Below are positions 20,731 to 29,837 of a DNA stretch of 64,000 nucleotides, in pieces. Source of the DNA: Microcella alkalica (GTDB lineage Bacteria; Actinomycetota; Actinomycetes; Actinomycetales; Microbacteriaceae); the NCBI RefSeq assembly GCF_014595885.1, contig NZ_JABUKC010000003.1, forward strand, positions 186,001 through 250,000, in the 5' to 3' direction. Under the pieces are notes generated by a model. It made no database searches. It was not told the origin of the DNA and was given only the letters and a program-made list of their open reading frames with translations. The position numbers and the translations under genes are program-made. Each line of letters begins with the position of its first letter. Position 1 is the first letter of the stretch.

Positions 20731-22422
20731 ATGTCGTCTCTGTCTCGCAGCGCAGCGAGAGCGCTCGGGGTCGCCGTAGCGCTCGTGGTCTCCCTCAGCA
20801 CTGCCTCGCACGCTCATGCGAGTCATCTCGATGGCGTCGACAACCCCGGCGTGCTGTCGGGCATCGTCACCCTGATCGGCGCCGACGGTGTACCGACCCC
20901 CCTCGTGGGTGCTGACGTGAGCGTGTACACCGACGGCGATCGAACCGCCGGTGCGGGCACGGACGGTGAGGGCCGCTTCTCGATCCAGGTCGCCCCGGGC
21001 ACCCACACGATCGGGGTGACGGGCCGCAACCCGGCGACGGGGCTGCTCGCGCTGCCGGAGTTCTCGGGCGGCTCCCGCTCGCTCGAGGGCGCAGACGCAC
21101 TGACCGTCGCGCCCGGCCAGACGATCGTCGACGCCGACCTCGAGCTCGATGCCGGCGGTCACATCCAGGGCTGGCCCTATCTCGTCGTGCAGCCGGAGGG
21201 CACTGTCCGGGGTCCGGACCCCTTCTTCACGGTGTTCACGCTCATCCACGAGGACGCCCCCGGGGGCCCGCAGACGCTGCCGGCCCAGTGGGCGTCGCCG
21301 ATCGGCGAGCAGCCGGTCTCGCAGCCCCTGGAACCGGGGCGGTACTCGCTGACCGTGCTCTCGAACTGGTGGACGAGCGGCGCACCGTTCGACCCTGAGT
21401 CGACGAACATCGAGCTGTACGGCGAGCGGCGGGATCTTCTGGTGACGAACGGGGCACGGACGCCCTACGAGCTTGAGCTGCAACGAACCGTTCCGGTGGT
21501 CTCACGCGCCGACGGGCCCGATCGCTTCGCGGCCTCTGCGGCGATCTCGGAGCGCTTCTACGAGCCCGGCGTTCCCGTCGTCTATCTCGCCACTGGCGAG
21601 AAGTTCCCGGATGCTCTGGCCGGCTCGGCCGCCGCGGGGAAGTCGCCTGCGGAAGGACCGCTACTTCTGACGGCGGGGTCGTACCTGCCGTCTTCCGTCG
21701 CGCAGGAGCTGGACCGGCTGCAACCCGCACGAGTCGTGGTGCTCGGCGGGCCCGCGTCGGTGAGCGACGCCGTCGTCGATGAAGTTCGTCAGTACAAGCC
21801 CTCCATCTCGCGCATCAGCGGGCCCGATCGCTACGCCGTGTCGGCGGCCATCTCCGCAGCGACCTTCGAACCGGGCGTGCAGGCGGTCATGATCGCCACG
21901 GGCGAGAAGTTCGCCGACGCTCTCGGTGGGGGCGCTGCGGCCGGCGCGACCGACGGCCCGCTCCTCCTGGTCGGCTCCAACTTCCTGCCCGCCTCGGTCG
22001 CCGCCGAGATCGTGCGCCTGCAACCTCAGGAGATCGTGGTGCTCGGCGGGCCCGCTTCGATCAGCGAGAGCGTCGTGCAGCAGCTTCGCGCGCTGAACAG
22101 TTCCGTCTCCCGAGTGGGCGGAGCAGACCGCTACGAAGCCTCAGCAGCTCTCGCCGCCGCCCGCTTCCCCGGTCGCCCCCAGGTCGCATACCTATCGACG
22201 GGGCTGAACTTTCCGGACGCTCTCTCTGGCGGCGCGCCGGCCGGCGCCCTCGATCACTTCGGGCCGATTCTTCTGACCGACCCGTCGGGCGTCTCCGACG
22301 CAGTGGTCAGGGAACTGGTTCGCATGCGGCCCCTGCGGATCGTGATCCTGGGCGGGCCGGCCTCGGTCAGTGACGCCGTGCGTGCTCAGGTCGAGGGTCT
22401 GTTCTCGACAGACTGGTTCTGA
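20731..22422 (+). CDS. secreted protein with three cell-wall-binding type 2 repeats
   Basis: 563 residues. Signal peptide (about 1-32), a carboxypeptidase-regulatory-like beta domain (about 40-120: [26 protein letters not shown]), a linking domain to about 250, then three CWB2 repeats starting near residues 257, 357 and 457, each with GPDR(F/Y) or GADRY, TGxxFPDALxG-like and [10 protein letters not shown] blocks. CWB2 repeats bind wall glycans. ATG 20731 has a GGAGG site. It lies exactly between the two lysC direct repeats, with codon use close to the host. Confidence 0.88.
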   Translation: MSSLSRSAARALGVAVALVVSLSTASHAHASHLDGVDNPGVLSGIVTLIGADGVPTPLVGADVSVYTDGDRTAGAGTDGEGRFSIQVAPGTHTIGVTGRNPATGLLALPEFSGGSRSLEGADALTVAPGQTIVDADLELDAGGHIQGWPYLVVQPEGTVRGPDPFFTVFTLIHEDAPGGPQTLPAQWASPIGEQPVSQPLEPGRYSLTVLSNWWTSGAPFDPESTNIELYGERRDLLVTNGARTPYELELQRTVPVVSRADGPDRFAASAAISERFYEPGVPVVYLATGEKFPDALAGSAAAGKSPAEGPLLLTAGSYLPSSVAQELDRLQPARVVVLGGPASVSDAVVDEVRQYKPSISRISGPDRYAVSAAISAATFEPGVQAVMIATGEKFADALGGGAAAGATDGPLLLVGSNFLPASVAAEIVRLQPQEIVVLGGPASISESVVQQLRALNSSVSRVGGADRYEASAALAAARFPGRPQVAYLSTGLNFPDALSGGAPAGALDHFGPILLTDPSGVSDAVVRELVRMRPLRIVILGGPASVSDAVRAQVEGLFSTDWF

Positions 22423-22646
22423 GCGCGCCCGTCTGTGAGGAGCTTGACGACCCGGCGCAGGTCGGGCAGGGGGCTGGCCTCGTGGGCGAGGTTGAGCAGC
22501 TCGTCGGTGGTGACGCCCATGGCGCTGACCGCGACGACGACGTCGTTGCCGGCCTTGCGCGTGGCGACGATGCGCTTGGCGACGCGCTTGATACTCTCGG
22601 CGTCGGAGACGGAGGATCCGCCGAACTTCTGCACGATGAGGCTCAC
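22386..22646 (-). pseudogene. truncated lysC copy
   Basis: From GTG 22646 the first 62 codons equal lysC at 59 positions (changes D/V, D/N, V/A), including [11 protein letters not shown]. At 22461 homology stops and 24 unrelated codons follow to a stop at 22386, inside the 3' end of the wall-binding gene on the other strand. The substrate, nucleotide-closing and ACT parts are missing, so it cannot be a working aspartate kinase. Its leader (22647-22798) is also conserved but the -10 box is not. Confidence 0.9.
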
Positions 22647-22798
22647 GGCGAAACTCCTGTGGCTGTGGGGGCTGGATGCGCGTCCGCTCGCCGCATCCGG
22701 TGGGGTGCGGGTGGAAGGTGCTGCAGTGACTTCGCGGTGGTGACCGCCCTCGTCGGCCGGACGCACGGCACGACGGCGGCGGCGGGCCTTGGGTCGAT
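22461..22798. repeat. 338-bp direct repeat, right copy
   Basis: Copy of 20297-20634 (see there). The G+C content drops sharply just to its right. From 22799 to 23092 no gene is seen; the stretch is A/T-richer and may hold the promoter of the glycosyltransferase operon. Confidence 0.95.
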
Positions 22799-23092
22799 AG
22801 GATCCGGGTCCGTTGGCACAAGTAGGATGCGCGCGGCAAGCAGAACGGAGATGTCTGAGGTCCGGTTCTAACTTGAATCGTGGACGACTGAACGCACCTC
22901 AGAGTCGCACAACCGTTCGCCAGCACCACGCCGCCACAAATTCTGCTGAGCGCGTCATGACATAAAATCTGAACGAGCGACAGGCACCGCTAGAGGCCGC
23001 GCCCGCAAGTTGAGTGGGTCGACGTACGATGAAATCCGATACGCGCGGAGTCTAGACAACTATCTTAAACGAGAGAGATCGGCCGCGAACTA

Positions 23093-24157
23093 TTGACAAA
23101 CAAAACGCATTTGGTAGTCGCCGAGAGCATTCGCGGACACCGGTTGTCGTACGTCCGTTATCTCATAAAATATTCAGATCGTCAGACCTATATCTATCTC
23201 GCGCTACCTGAAGGCTCCCACAAGGAAGACGAGTTCAAGCAACATCTCTCTTCCCAAGATGCCAACCGATTTCGCGTTATTCAAATCAGCGATTTTAGCC
23301 GCAACAACATTCAAGTACTTGCCGCGTCGCTCAAACCGAGTTCGATTATATTTATCGACGGCGACTCTTTCCTTCGCGACGTTATTCACCACGGCGCCGT
23401 AGCAAAGTGCCCGACAACTCTTTTGATCATGAGGGTCCTGGGTCAATCAAGGCACAAAACTTTGCGTCAATTACAATCCCTTGCGAAATCCATCCTTCGG
23501 CTAGTTGCTCGATCTAGACACTCCGTGCGCGTAATTTGTCTACGGAGCCCCACAACAACGACGCCCGGCGCCCATGACATCCTTGACCCCATAGAAGTTT
23601 CAACTGAGCTACAGCATGTTCCTGCCGAATTCTTGAACGCGAAGGCTGACAGCCCGGGCAGGTTCTGGTTCGGGATAGTTGGAGCGATAAGCTCTCGCAA
23701 GAATGTCGATATCGTGTCCGAAGGTTTGGCAGCACTTGGCGACTCATGCGGTTTCGTCCTTGCGGGAAACTCCGAACAGGACGAAACCACCGTCGCGAAC
23801 TGGCTATCTCCTCTTAGGACGCTCGGCATACCAGTTCTCCGCTTACCTCGGGTTCTCGAGGACCAAGAGCTGGACTCGCTCATTGCAGCACTGGACTGTG
23901 TGGTACTTGCGCACTCAAACGAAGGACCAAGCGGCATTCTTGGGAAAGCTCTCAGCGTAGGAACACCGGTTCTCGCCGCCGGAGCGAAGAGCCTCCGGCA
24001 CGACATCTCTCAGCTCGGCGGAGCCGGGGTGTGGGTTCCGCTTACGTCGGATGGAATCGCCTCCGGCGGCAAACGAGTGGCGGGGTTGCCGACCAGGCCC
24101 ATGCGGCTAGACGCCTCCCCAGCGAGTTTTGCTCGAGGACTCCTTGAATGCCAGTAG
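23093..24157 (+). CDS. glycosyltransferase, GT4-like
   Basis: 354 residues, soluble. The C-terminal half has the GT-B pattern: FGIVGAISSRKNVDIVSEGL (about 196-215), FVLAGNSEQDE, LPRVLEDQELDSLIAALDCVVLA and the nucleotide-sugar Glu region NEGPSGILGKALSVGTPVLA (about 280-299). Adds a sugar to a lipid-linked polysaccharide unit; donor and acceptor unknown. TTG 23093 is the first start in frame but lacks a good ribosome site, so the true start may lie slightly downstream. First gene of a low-G+C operon with the flippase and a second transferase. Confidence 0.8.
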   Translation: MTNKTHLVVAESIRGHRLSYVRYLIKYSDRQTYIYLALPEGSHKEDEFKQHLSSQDANRFRVIQISDFSRNNIQVLAASLKPSSIIFIDGDSFLRDVIHHGAVAKCPTTLLIMRVLGQSRHKTLRQLQSLAKSILRLVARSRHSVRVICLRSPTTTTPGAHDILDPIEVSTELQHVPAEFLNAKADSPGRFWFGIVGAISSRKNVDIVSEGLAALGDSCGFVLAGNSEQDETTVANWLSPLRTLGIPVLRLPRVLEDQELDSLIAALDCVVLAHSNEGPSGILGKALSVGTPVLAAGAKSLRHDISQLGGAGVWVPLTSDGIASGGKRVAGLPTRPMRLDASPASFARGLLECQ

Positions 24158-24185
24158 TTGATCGAGATCAGTTTCCGGGAGAATC

Positions 24186-25394
24186 TTGAACTGGACGCGT
24201 AAACCCACAGGACAAACAATACTGTTTGCCCTAGCTTCGGCGACATCGCAGGTCGTGGTGGCCATTATGTATCTCGTCGCGGCCAGGCTTAGTGGCCCAT
24301 CGGATTTTGGAATCGCGGCGACTATAATCGCTATCAGCTATACCGTTGTCGGAGTTGTCGATTTCGGAGCCTCATCTTACTGGATTCGTGAACTTTCGTC
24401 TGGTCGATTGCTTATGCGTGAGATGGTTGAACGCTCTCTAAGTAAGAATCTTTGGCTTGCCGCTATTCTGACTGTTCTCATTGTTGTGACGTCAACCCTG
24501 CTGCGAGATTTCTCGCTCTGGTGGGTTGGTGCGCTTGCAATCGGAATTTCCCTGTCATTATCGACCCAGGTCGCCCTTCGCTCCTCAGCGCGGAGCGACC
24601 TACTTGCTCGCTCCATACTGATAAGTAAACTCATCATGGCCCTTTGCATGGCATACCTACTGGTCATTGGCGTCGCCGCCAGTACAGCGCTAATCCTGAC
24701 GATTGCGATCGGATCAGTCGGTGAAGCTGCGCTCAACATGCTAGCAACCGCCCGAGTATTCCGCGGGGGCAGGCCCACAAGGCTAGTATTGAATCCGTGG
24801 TCGGGTGCGACCAACTACGGTCTGAGTAGCACTGCTAATGCAATCCAGTCGGTCGACCTTCCGTTGCTCGCTGCGCTTGCCGGCACGGCCCCCGCGGGGA
24901 TCTATGGCTCAGTCAATCGCTGGACTCAGCCTTTGGGACTATTGGCTAGTGCTTTCGCCTCCACATCGGTGCCATTTATGGCAGCCGCGCGATCCCTCAG
25001 AGGATCATGGTCCGCGGTACGAAATGCGGCATGGATGCTATACATCAGCCTCTTTGCGTCGGGCGCGATGATCCTCTTGGCACCCCAGCTGGTCCCCGTG
25101 CTGCTGGGGGGCGCCTACACCGACGCGGTTCCGGTTCTGCAAGTACTCGCTCTAGGAACTATTCCGGCTATTCTGAACCAACCGATGGCTGTAGCACTTC
25201 AGACTCACGGCATGGATCGGGCTGTGGCCGTCATCACAACAAGCTCCGCCTTCGCTCGACTCGCAATCGTTGCGTCCTTTGCGGTGGCGATGGGGGCCCT
25301 CGCGGCGTCTTGGGCCTTCGCCATCACCCAAATGTTCGCCTCATCCGTCTACGCCTTCCTGCTCCTTCGAGGGCTGCGAAAGGAAGATTCTTGA
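24186..25394 (+). CDS. polysaccharide flippase (Wzx/MOP superfamily)
   Basis: 402 residues, about 11-12 membrane segments. The start (SQVVVAIMYLVAARLSGPSD) and the central NYGLSSTANAIQSVDLPLLA are typical of oligosaccharide flippases, which turn lipid-linked repeat units across the membrane. TTG 24186 is supported by GGGAGA five bases upstream. It ends overlapping the next transferase by 4 bp (TTGA). G+C is much lower than in flanking core genes. Confidence 0.85.
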   Translation: MNWTRKPTGQTILFALASATSQVVVAIMYLVAARLSGPSDFGIAATIIAISYTVVGVVDFGASSYWIRELSSGRLLMREMVERSLSKNLWLAAILTVLIVVTSTLLRDFSLWWVGALAIGISLSLSTQVALRSSARSDLLARSILISKLIMALCMAYLLVIGVAASTALILTIAIGSVGEAALNMLATARVFRGGRPTRLVLNPWSGATNYGLSSTANAIQSVDLPLLAALAGTAPAGIYGSVNRWTQPLGLLASAFASTSVPFMAAARSLRGSWSAVRNAAWMLYISLFASGAMILLAPQLVPVLLGGAYTDAVPVLQVLALGTIPAILNQPMAVALQTHGMDRAVAVITTSSAFARLAIVASFAVAMGALAASWAFAITQMFASSVYAFLLLRGLRKEDS

Positions 25395-26407
25395 TACCCC
25401 GCGTCCGCATTGTGCAAGTGTTGCTGTCTCCTCAAATTGGGGGTGCGGAGACACTTGCCGCTTCGCTCGATCGTGAGTGGAGTTCCACCGGGCATTGGAC
25501 AAGGATCGTCTATTTGGATCCCACTCAGTCGAAATGGTCGAGAGCCAAGAAGCTGCGCGAACTAAGACGAACGTTTGACGAATTGACGCCAGACCTCATC
25601 ATTGCGCATTCGGCGCTTCCAAGCCTCTATTCACGAATTGCACGGCGACGTTCAGCGAAATTGTTCTCAGTGTTGCACAGCGCTTCCGACGACTTTGCTG
25701 ATTGGAAACTTAACCTCGCCGAACGACTCCTCTCGGTTCGCACGGACCTGGTCGTTGGGGTGGGCCACGGGCAAATTAGCGCCTACAAGGCGCACTTTGG
25801 CAATCGTGTGGATGTTCGCTACATACCTAACGGCGTGTCCCCCGAGTTCCGACCATCTGTGCGAACGACAGGCTCCAGCATCGAGGTCGTGACTATCGGT
25901 CGAATAGTTCCGCAAAAGAACCCGGATCTCTGGCGCGCCGCGGCGGAATCCGTCACCAAAACCCATGCCGGAGTCAGCTTCACCTGGTACGGGCCAGAGA
26001 ATTCATCGTACGAGAAGCCCGCTATACCTTCTCACCTGTCCCCCCAGCTCAGGTTTGCAGGTCCGACAACCGTACCGTCCGAAGTTCTAAGGAGGGCAAG
26101 CCTTCTTTTCCATCCCGCCTCTCGCGAGGCCAATAGTATTGTACTTCTTGAAGCTGCCACCATCGGCGTGCCTATTGTCTGCAGCGAGAATGTCGCAAAG
26201 ACCCTTCCAGAGAATGTCGTTCACGTCACATTTGCTGATGACCACCATGACGGCGCTTCAGAGTCACTCCGTTTCGCAATTGAGAATCTAGACTCGATGA
26301 CTGCGGCGTCTCGGAAGGTGGCTCCGGCGCTCTATCGCTCCTTCTCTATTAGCAATACGGCCAACAGCTATATCGAGCTATACCTCGATATTGTGAAGAC
26401 GAAATAG
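25391..26407 (+). CDS. glycosyltransferase, GT4-like
   Basis: 338 residues. GT-B fold: QVLLSPQIGGAETLAASLD at the N-terminus (donor-side glycine loop), YIPNGVSPEFRP, VTIGRIVPQKNPDLWRAA and SREANSIVLLEAATIGVPIV with the EX7E-type motif. TTG 25391 overlaps the flippase stop and has an AAAGGAAG site four bases upstream, which decides the start over longer frames. Third gene of the operon. Confidence 0.85.
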   Translation: MIPRVRIVQVLLSPQIGGAETLAASLDREWSSTGHWTRIVYLDPTQSKWSRAKKLRELRRTFDELTPDLIIAHSALPSLYSRIARRRSAKLFSVLHSASDDFADWKLNLAERLLSVRTDLVVGVGHGQISAYKAHFGNRVDVRYIPNGVSPEFRPSVRTTGSSIEVVTIGRIVPQKNPDLWRAAAESVTKTHAGVSFTWYGPENSSYEKPAIPSHLSPQLRFAGPTTVPSEVLRRASLLFHPASREANSIVLLEAATIGVPIVCSENVAKTLPENVVHVTFADDHHDGASESLRFAIENLDSMTAASRKVAPALYRSFSISNTANSYIELYLDIVKTK

Positions 26408-26432
26408 TGGTCTTCTGGGCCCCCAGAGACCA
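26408..26432 (+). terminator. hairpin after the glycosyltransferase operon
   Basis: TGGTCTTCTGGG (26408-26419) pairs with CCCAGAGACCA (26422-26432), with one bulged T, immediately after the stop. The remaining stretch to 26587 holds nothing recognisable. Confidence 0.5.
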
Positions 26433-26587
26433 GAGTTGCGACACCTAGGCCCGAAGGTCCCACACTCGTGAACGCAGGGCAGACTGTTCGCGCCAGCTGT
26501 CGCTGGCTGGCGACGAAACGTGGGCTCGCTGCGATCCCCCGTAAATGGCCCCGGCTAGACAGGACCGCTATCTGATCAGCCCAGATC

Positions 26588-28012
26588 TCATGTCGCACTG
26601 ATCTGAGGGAGATGCTCGGTGGGCGCCGCACTCGCACGCCTTCGGTGTGAAACGTCAAGCTCGGATCCGACCGCCATTAGGGCAAGCACGAGGGCAAACG
26701 CGAATCCACGATCCTCGAGCGGGGTACCTAATGGCAAGTAGATTACTGCGATGCCGATAAAGGTCCAGAATATGGTCGACGCAGGGTTGAATCCATACTC
26801 CCGCGACGCACGATGCACTCCAGTTGCGAGAGTGAACAAGAGACCAATGACTATGAGCGTGCCCAGCAGCCCGAGCCGAACGACTGTAAGTAGCGGAGTG
26901 TCCAGCGTGAAGGGAATTGAATACCCCAGGCCATAACCAAGAAGAGGGCTCAATTCAATCAATGCAAGAGCTTGTTCATACTGCTGAGATCGGAGAGCGA
27001 AGGACAAATCGGCAACAGGCTCGCCGATCAAGAGGTTCTGCAGGGCGCCAAACCTAAGGACGAGAAAATCTCTATCCGCAATGACGTTCGCGGATATGAA
27101 AGCCGCCATTGCAGCCGCCGGTATTGCCACAACGGCTAAGAGCACAAGGACGCGCAGCGGCGGTATTCTGGACTTTCCGACTTTCCCAATGCTAAATACC
27201 ACAGCGAGGAGCAGCAGAATGCTGGACCTTGTCCCTGTAACCGCAAGCATGATTGGAATCGAGATCGCGGCCCCCACTGCGAGTAGCTTGTCTCTGAAGG
27301 CTTTTGCCGACAAGGCAAGCAGGACTGCAAGCGAAAATGCGAGTGCAGGCAGAAAGAACGAAGAGACCACAATGCGATCGATATTGAGCGCCGTGACGCC
27401 CCTCCTATTTAGCCAGTCGATCATGAAGCCCGCCGCAGCCAAAACTCCGATGACCAATATCACTCGATATACTGTGGCTGGCCTTAATTCCCGGCCGGCG
27501 TCTAAGCCTACGATTGGCGCGATGACAAGCAAGACGTAGTAGATGGCCTGTCGACCGAACGTGACAAAATCTACCCCCTCAGGTGAGGCCAATAGTCCCA
27601 GCGCCAGTATCGCCAGCAACGCCAAGCCCCAGCCAAGGGCGGGTCTGAAATGTTGGACATAAGCTGGCGGGTCCTTCAAAAGGCGATATAGAGAGACCGC
27701 CCCGCACGCTGCAACTATTGCTGAGTATAGGACTTTTGTGACGCCAACATCGGTGGACGACCCAAGTACGAAAAGCCCCCCAACTACAATTGTCAATACC
27801 CTGAAGGTTGCCGATCGCACCAAGAGGACGATTAGGAACGGCAACGCTGCCATACTCAAGCCGGCGGCCTGGTCTGACACGAGAAGAGTTGCGCTAAAGA
27901 CGACCCAAACGGCCGCTCCGAGACCAGTCGCGACGGTTCCTAAGCGAGATTTTTGTGATTGTATTGATCGCAACGAGGAGACAAAGTATTGCTTCGCTTG
28001 CTCCGAGGTCAT
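26588..28012 (-). CDS. Wzy-type polysaccharide polymerase or O-antigen-ligase-like protein
   Basis: 474 residues with about 11 membrane segments and a large loop near residues 310-370 (SFALRSQQYEQALALIELSP followed by LLGYGLGYSIP), the layout of the Wzy_C/O-antigen ligase family. Such proteins join repeat units outside the membrane. The GTRSS stretch (about 262-266), often important in this family, is present. It overlaps the acyltransferase gene by 4 bp. Lower G+C than the core genome. Confidence 0.78.
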   Translation of the reverse strand: MTSEQAKQYFVSSLRSIQSQKSRLGTVATGLGAAVWVVFSATLLVSDQAAGLSMAALPFLIVLLVRSATFRVLTIVVGGLFVLGSSTDVGVTKVLYSAIVAACGAVSLYRLLKDPPAYVQHFRPALGWGLALLAILALGLLASPEGVDFVTFGRQAIYYVLLVIAPIVGLDAGRELRPATVYRVILVIGVLAAAGFMIDWLNRRGVTALNIDRIVVSSFFLPALAFSLAVLLALSAKAFRDKLLAVGAAISIPIMLAVTGTRSSILLLLAVVFSIGKVGKSRIPPLRVLVLLAVVAIPAAAMAAFISANVIADRDFLVLRFGALQNLLIGEPVADLSFALRSQQYEQALALIELSPLLGYGLGYSIPFTLDTPLLTVVRLGLLGTLIVIGLLFTLATGVHRASREYGFNPASTIFWTFIGIAVIYLPLGTPLEDRGFAFALVLALMAVGSELDVSHRRRASAAPTEHLPQISAT

Positions 28013-29103
28013 CTGGCGCCTGTCACGGCCGTCGCCGACCGTCGCCGGAGCGAGGGTCTCTCAAACAACCAGTAGCTGGAGAGTGTGACAACGGCCACGA
28101 AGAGCACCGCCCCTGCCGCGAGCAAAGGTGTCGGCAGGTCGATATTGTCCTTATCCAATACCTGCATTGGCAGCAGATGCCAAAGATAGAGGCTATAACT
28201 CACCTGTCCTATCTTGACGAAAGCTGGAGACCGTAGCGGCCGCAGAGTCCAGAGTCTGTCGTCGATCGCCCCGACGGTGATGATCGCTCCCGTTGCGAAT
28301 GCGGCGAGGGGGAACCCCACCCAGCGATACGCTTCCATCTTTTCACCTGACCCAAGTACTGTCCACAGTACGAGCGCGCCCACTGATGCGATAACAATGG
28401 CGTTTCCCAGTTTGTCGTTCATCTGCGGACTGGTCTTAAGCATCTTTTCCAGGTATAGAGCGATCGCGCACCCTAGTAGTATTTGCGATGCGCGCGAAGT
28501 CGGTCCGTAATAGAACCAATCCGCGCTGGATGGTAAGGAAATTAGGTAAAATATCACCGCAAGCATTATGGCGATGCCGGCCAGTACTAGAGCGCTGAGA
28601 CGTCGTGCTCGAGCCCATATTAGGAGCGCGGGCCACACCACATAGAATATCCACTCGTTCGCTAGCGACCAGGTGTGTGCGAATGGAGAATCCCCAAGAC
28701 CTAGTCCCTTGTATATGGACATGCCCTGAGCTAGCGCGAGGGAAGCTCCCCCAATCGCCGCGCTGCCACTAACGGGACTCCCTACGATGGCAATAATCAA
28801 CGTGGCGACGGTCAAGAAGAATATCAGGGCCGGCAGCAATCTTTTTGCTCGACGGAGCATAAACTGACGGTAGGTTCTAGCACCATTTTGGTTTTGACCG
28901 GCCGTCCAGAGAAGCTTCGTAATTATGTATCCGCTAAGCACGAAAAACACATCAACACCTACATAGCCACCCCGTGCAACCGGCAGATATGGCTGAACCC
29001 AATGAACGCCGATCACCAACAAGATGGCGATGGCGCGAAGGCCGTCCAGATAGAGAATTCGATCTGCTGGCCTCGAGTCGCGCCGTGTCGGTGAGATAGC
29101 CAC
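28009..29103 (-). CDS. acyltransferase 3 family membrane protein (OafA-like)
   Basis: 364 residues, about ten membrane segments. YLDGLRAIAILLVIGVHW (about 18-35) carries the conserved R and catalytic His; GYVGVDVFFVLSGYIITKLL is the second family motif. It puts acetyl or another acyl group on the sugar polymer. First gene of a two-gene operon with the Wzy-like gene and the end of the low-G+C block. There is no C-terminal SGNH domain. The stretch 29104-29228 holds no gene. Confidence 0.88.
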   Translation of the reverse strand: MAISPTRRDSRPADRILYLDGLRAIAILLVIGVHWVQPYLPVARGGYVGVDVFFVLSGYIITKLLWTAGQNQNGARTYRQFMLRRAKRLLPALIFFLTVATLIIAIVGSPVSGSAAIGGASLALAQGMSIYKGLGLGDSPFAHTWSLANEWIFYVVWPALLIWARARRLSALVLAGIAIMLAVIFYLISLPSSADWFYYGPTSRASQILLGCAIALYLEKMLKTSPQMNDKLGNAIVIASVGALVLWTVLGSGEKMEAYRWVGFPLAAFATGAIITVGAIDDRLWTLRPLRSPAFVKIGQVSYSLYLWHLLPMQVLDKDNIDLPTPLLAAGAVLFVAVVTLSSYWLFERPSLRRRSATAVTGAR

Positions 29104-29228
29104 GGTCTCGAGGATAACCGAGTGACTGTCATGGCACGCGCGCTCCTGGTCGTGCGGCCGATGAGCGACCGGAGTCAGAGTTGCAGCCGTCGGCGTCGAA
29201 GCACCTGTCTCCGCATCGGAGTGATGGG

Positions 29229-29834
29229 CTATCGCTGTGTGTCCACTCGACGTCGCCCTTCAAAAGCGCGTCCAAGCGTCACCTCGTCGGCGTACTCGAG
29301 GTCGCCGCCTACTGGCAGGCCGCTTGCGAGGCGCGAGACGGTGAGGTTCGGCTGCACGAGCAGGCGAGTGAGGTAGGTGGCCGTGGCCTCGCCCTCGAGG
29401 TTAGGGTCGGTCGCGATGATGACCTCGGTGACGGTTCCGTCGCTAAGCCGCCCGAGTAGTTGCGCAATGCGGAGGTCGTCGGGGCCGATGCCATCGATAG
29501 GACTGATCGCGCCGCCGAGCACGTGGTAGAGCCCGCGGAACTCGCGGGTGCGCTCGATCGCGACGACGTCCTTCGCCTCCTCCACGACGCAGATCGTGGT
29601 CGGGATGCGGCGCGGGTCGCGGCAGATGCCGCACGTCTCCTGCTCGGCGACGTTGCCGCAGATCTGGCAGAAGCGGACCTTCTCGCGCAGGTCGGTGAGG
29701 AGCTGCGCAAGGTGGCTGACGTCGAAGCTCTCGGTCTGGAGGATGTGGAAGGCGATGCGCTGCGCCGACTTCGGCCCGATGCCGGGCAGGCGACCGAACT
29801 CGTCGATGAGGTCCTGGATGATGCCGTCGTACAC
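29229..29834 (-). CDS. recR: recombination mediator protein RecR
   Basis: 201 residues. Works with RecF and RecO to load RecA on gapped DNA. Helix-hairpin-helix [17 protein letters not shown] (about 16-32), zinc finger C-x2-C...C-x2-C ([17 protein letters not shown], about 56-72) and the Toprim region [31 protein letters not shown] are complete. It starts 3 bp after dnaX. In related genomes lysC follows recR; here an ~8.5-kb polysaccharide segment lies between them. Confidence 0.96.
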   Translation of the reverse strand: MYDGIIQDLIDEFGRLPGIGPKSAQRIAFHILQTESFDVSHLAQLLTDLREKVRFCQICGNVAEQETCGICRDPRRIPTTICVVEEAKDVVAIERTREFRGLYHVLGGAISPIDGIGPDDLRIAQLLGRLSDGTVTEVIIATDPNLEGEATATYLTRLLVQPNLTVSRLASGLPVGGDLEYADEVTLGRAFEGRRRVDTQR

Positions 29835-29837
29835 GGG

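Noticed and set aside
22386-22646. Second working aspartate kinase
   Set aside because: Only 62 of ~421 codons are kept and the -10 box is lost.
22799-29103. Integrated phage, plasmid or transposon
   Set aside because: No integrase, transposase, terminal inverted repeat or tRNA att site was found; only the lysC direct repeat marks an edge.
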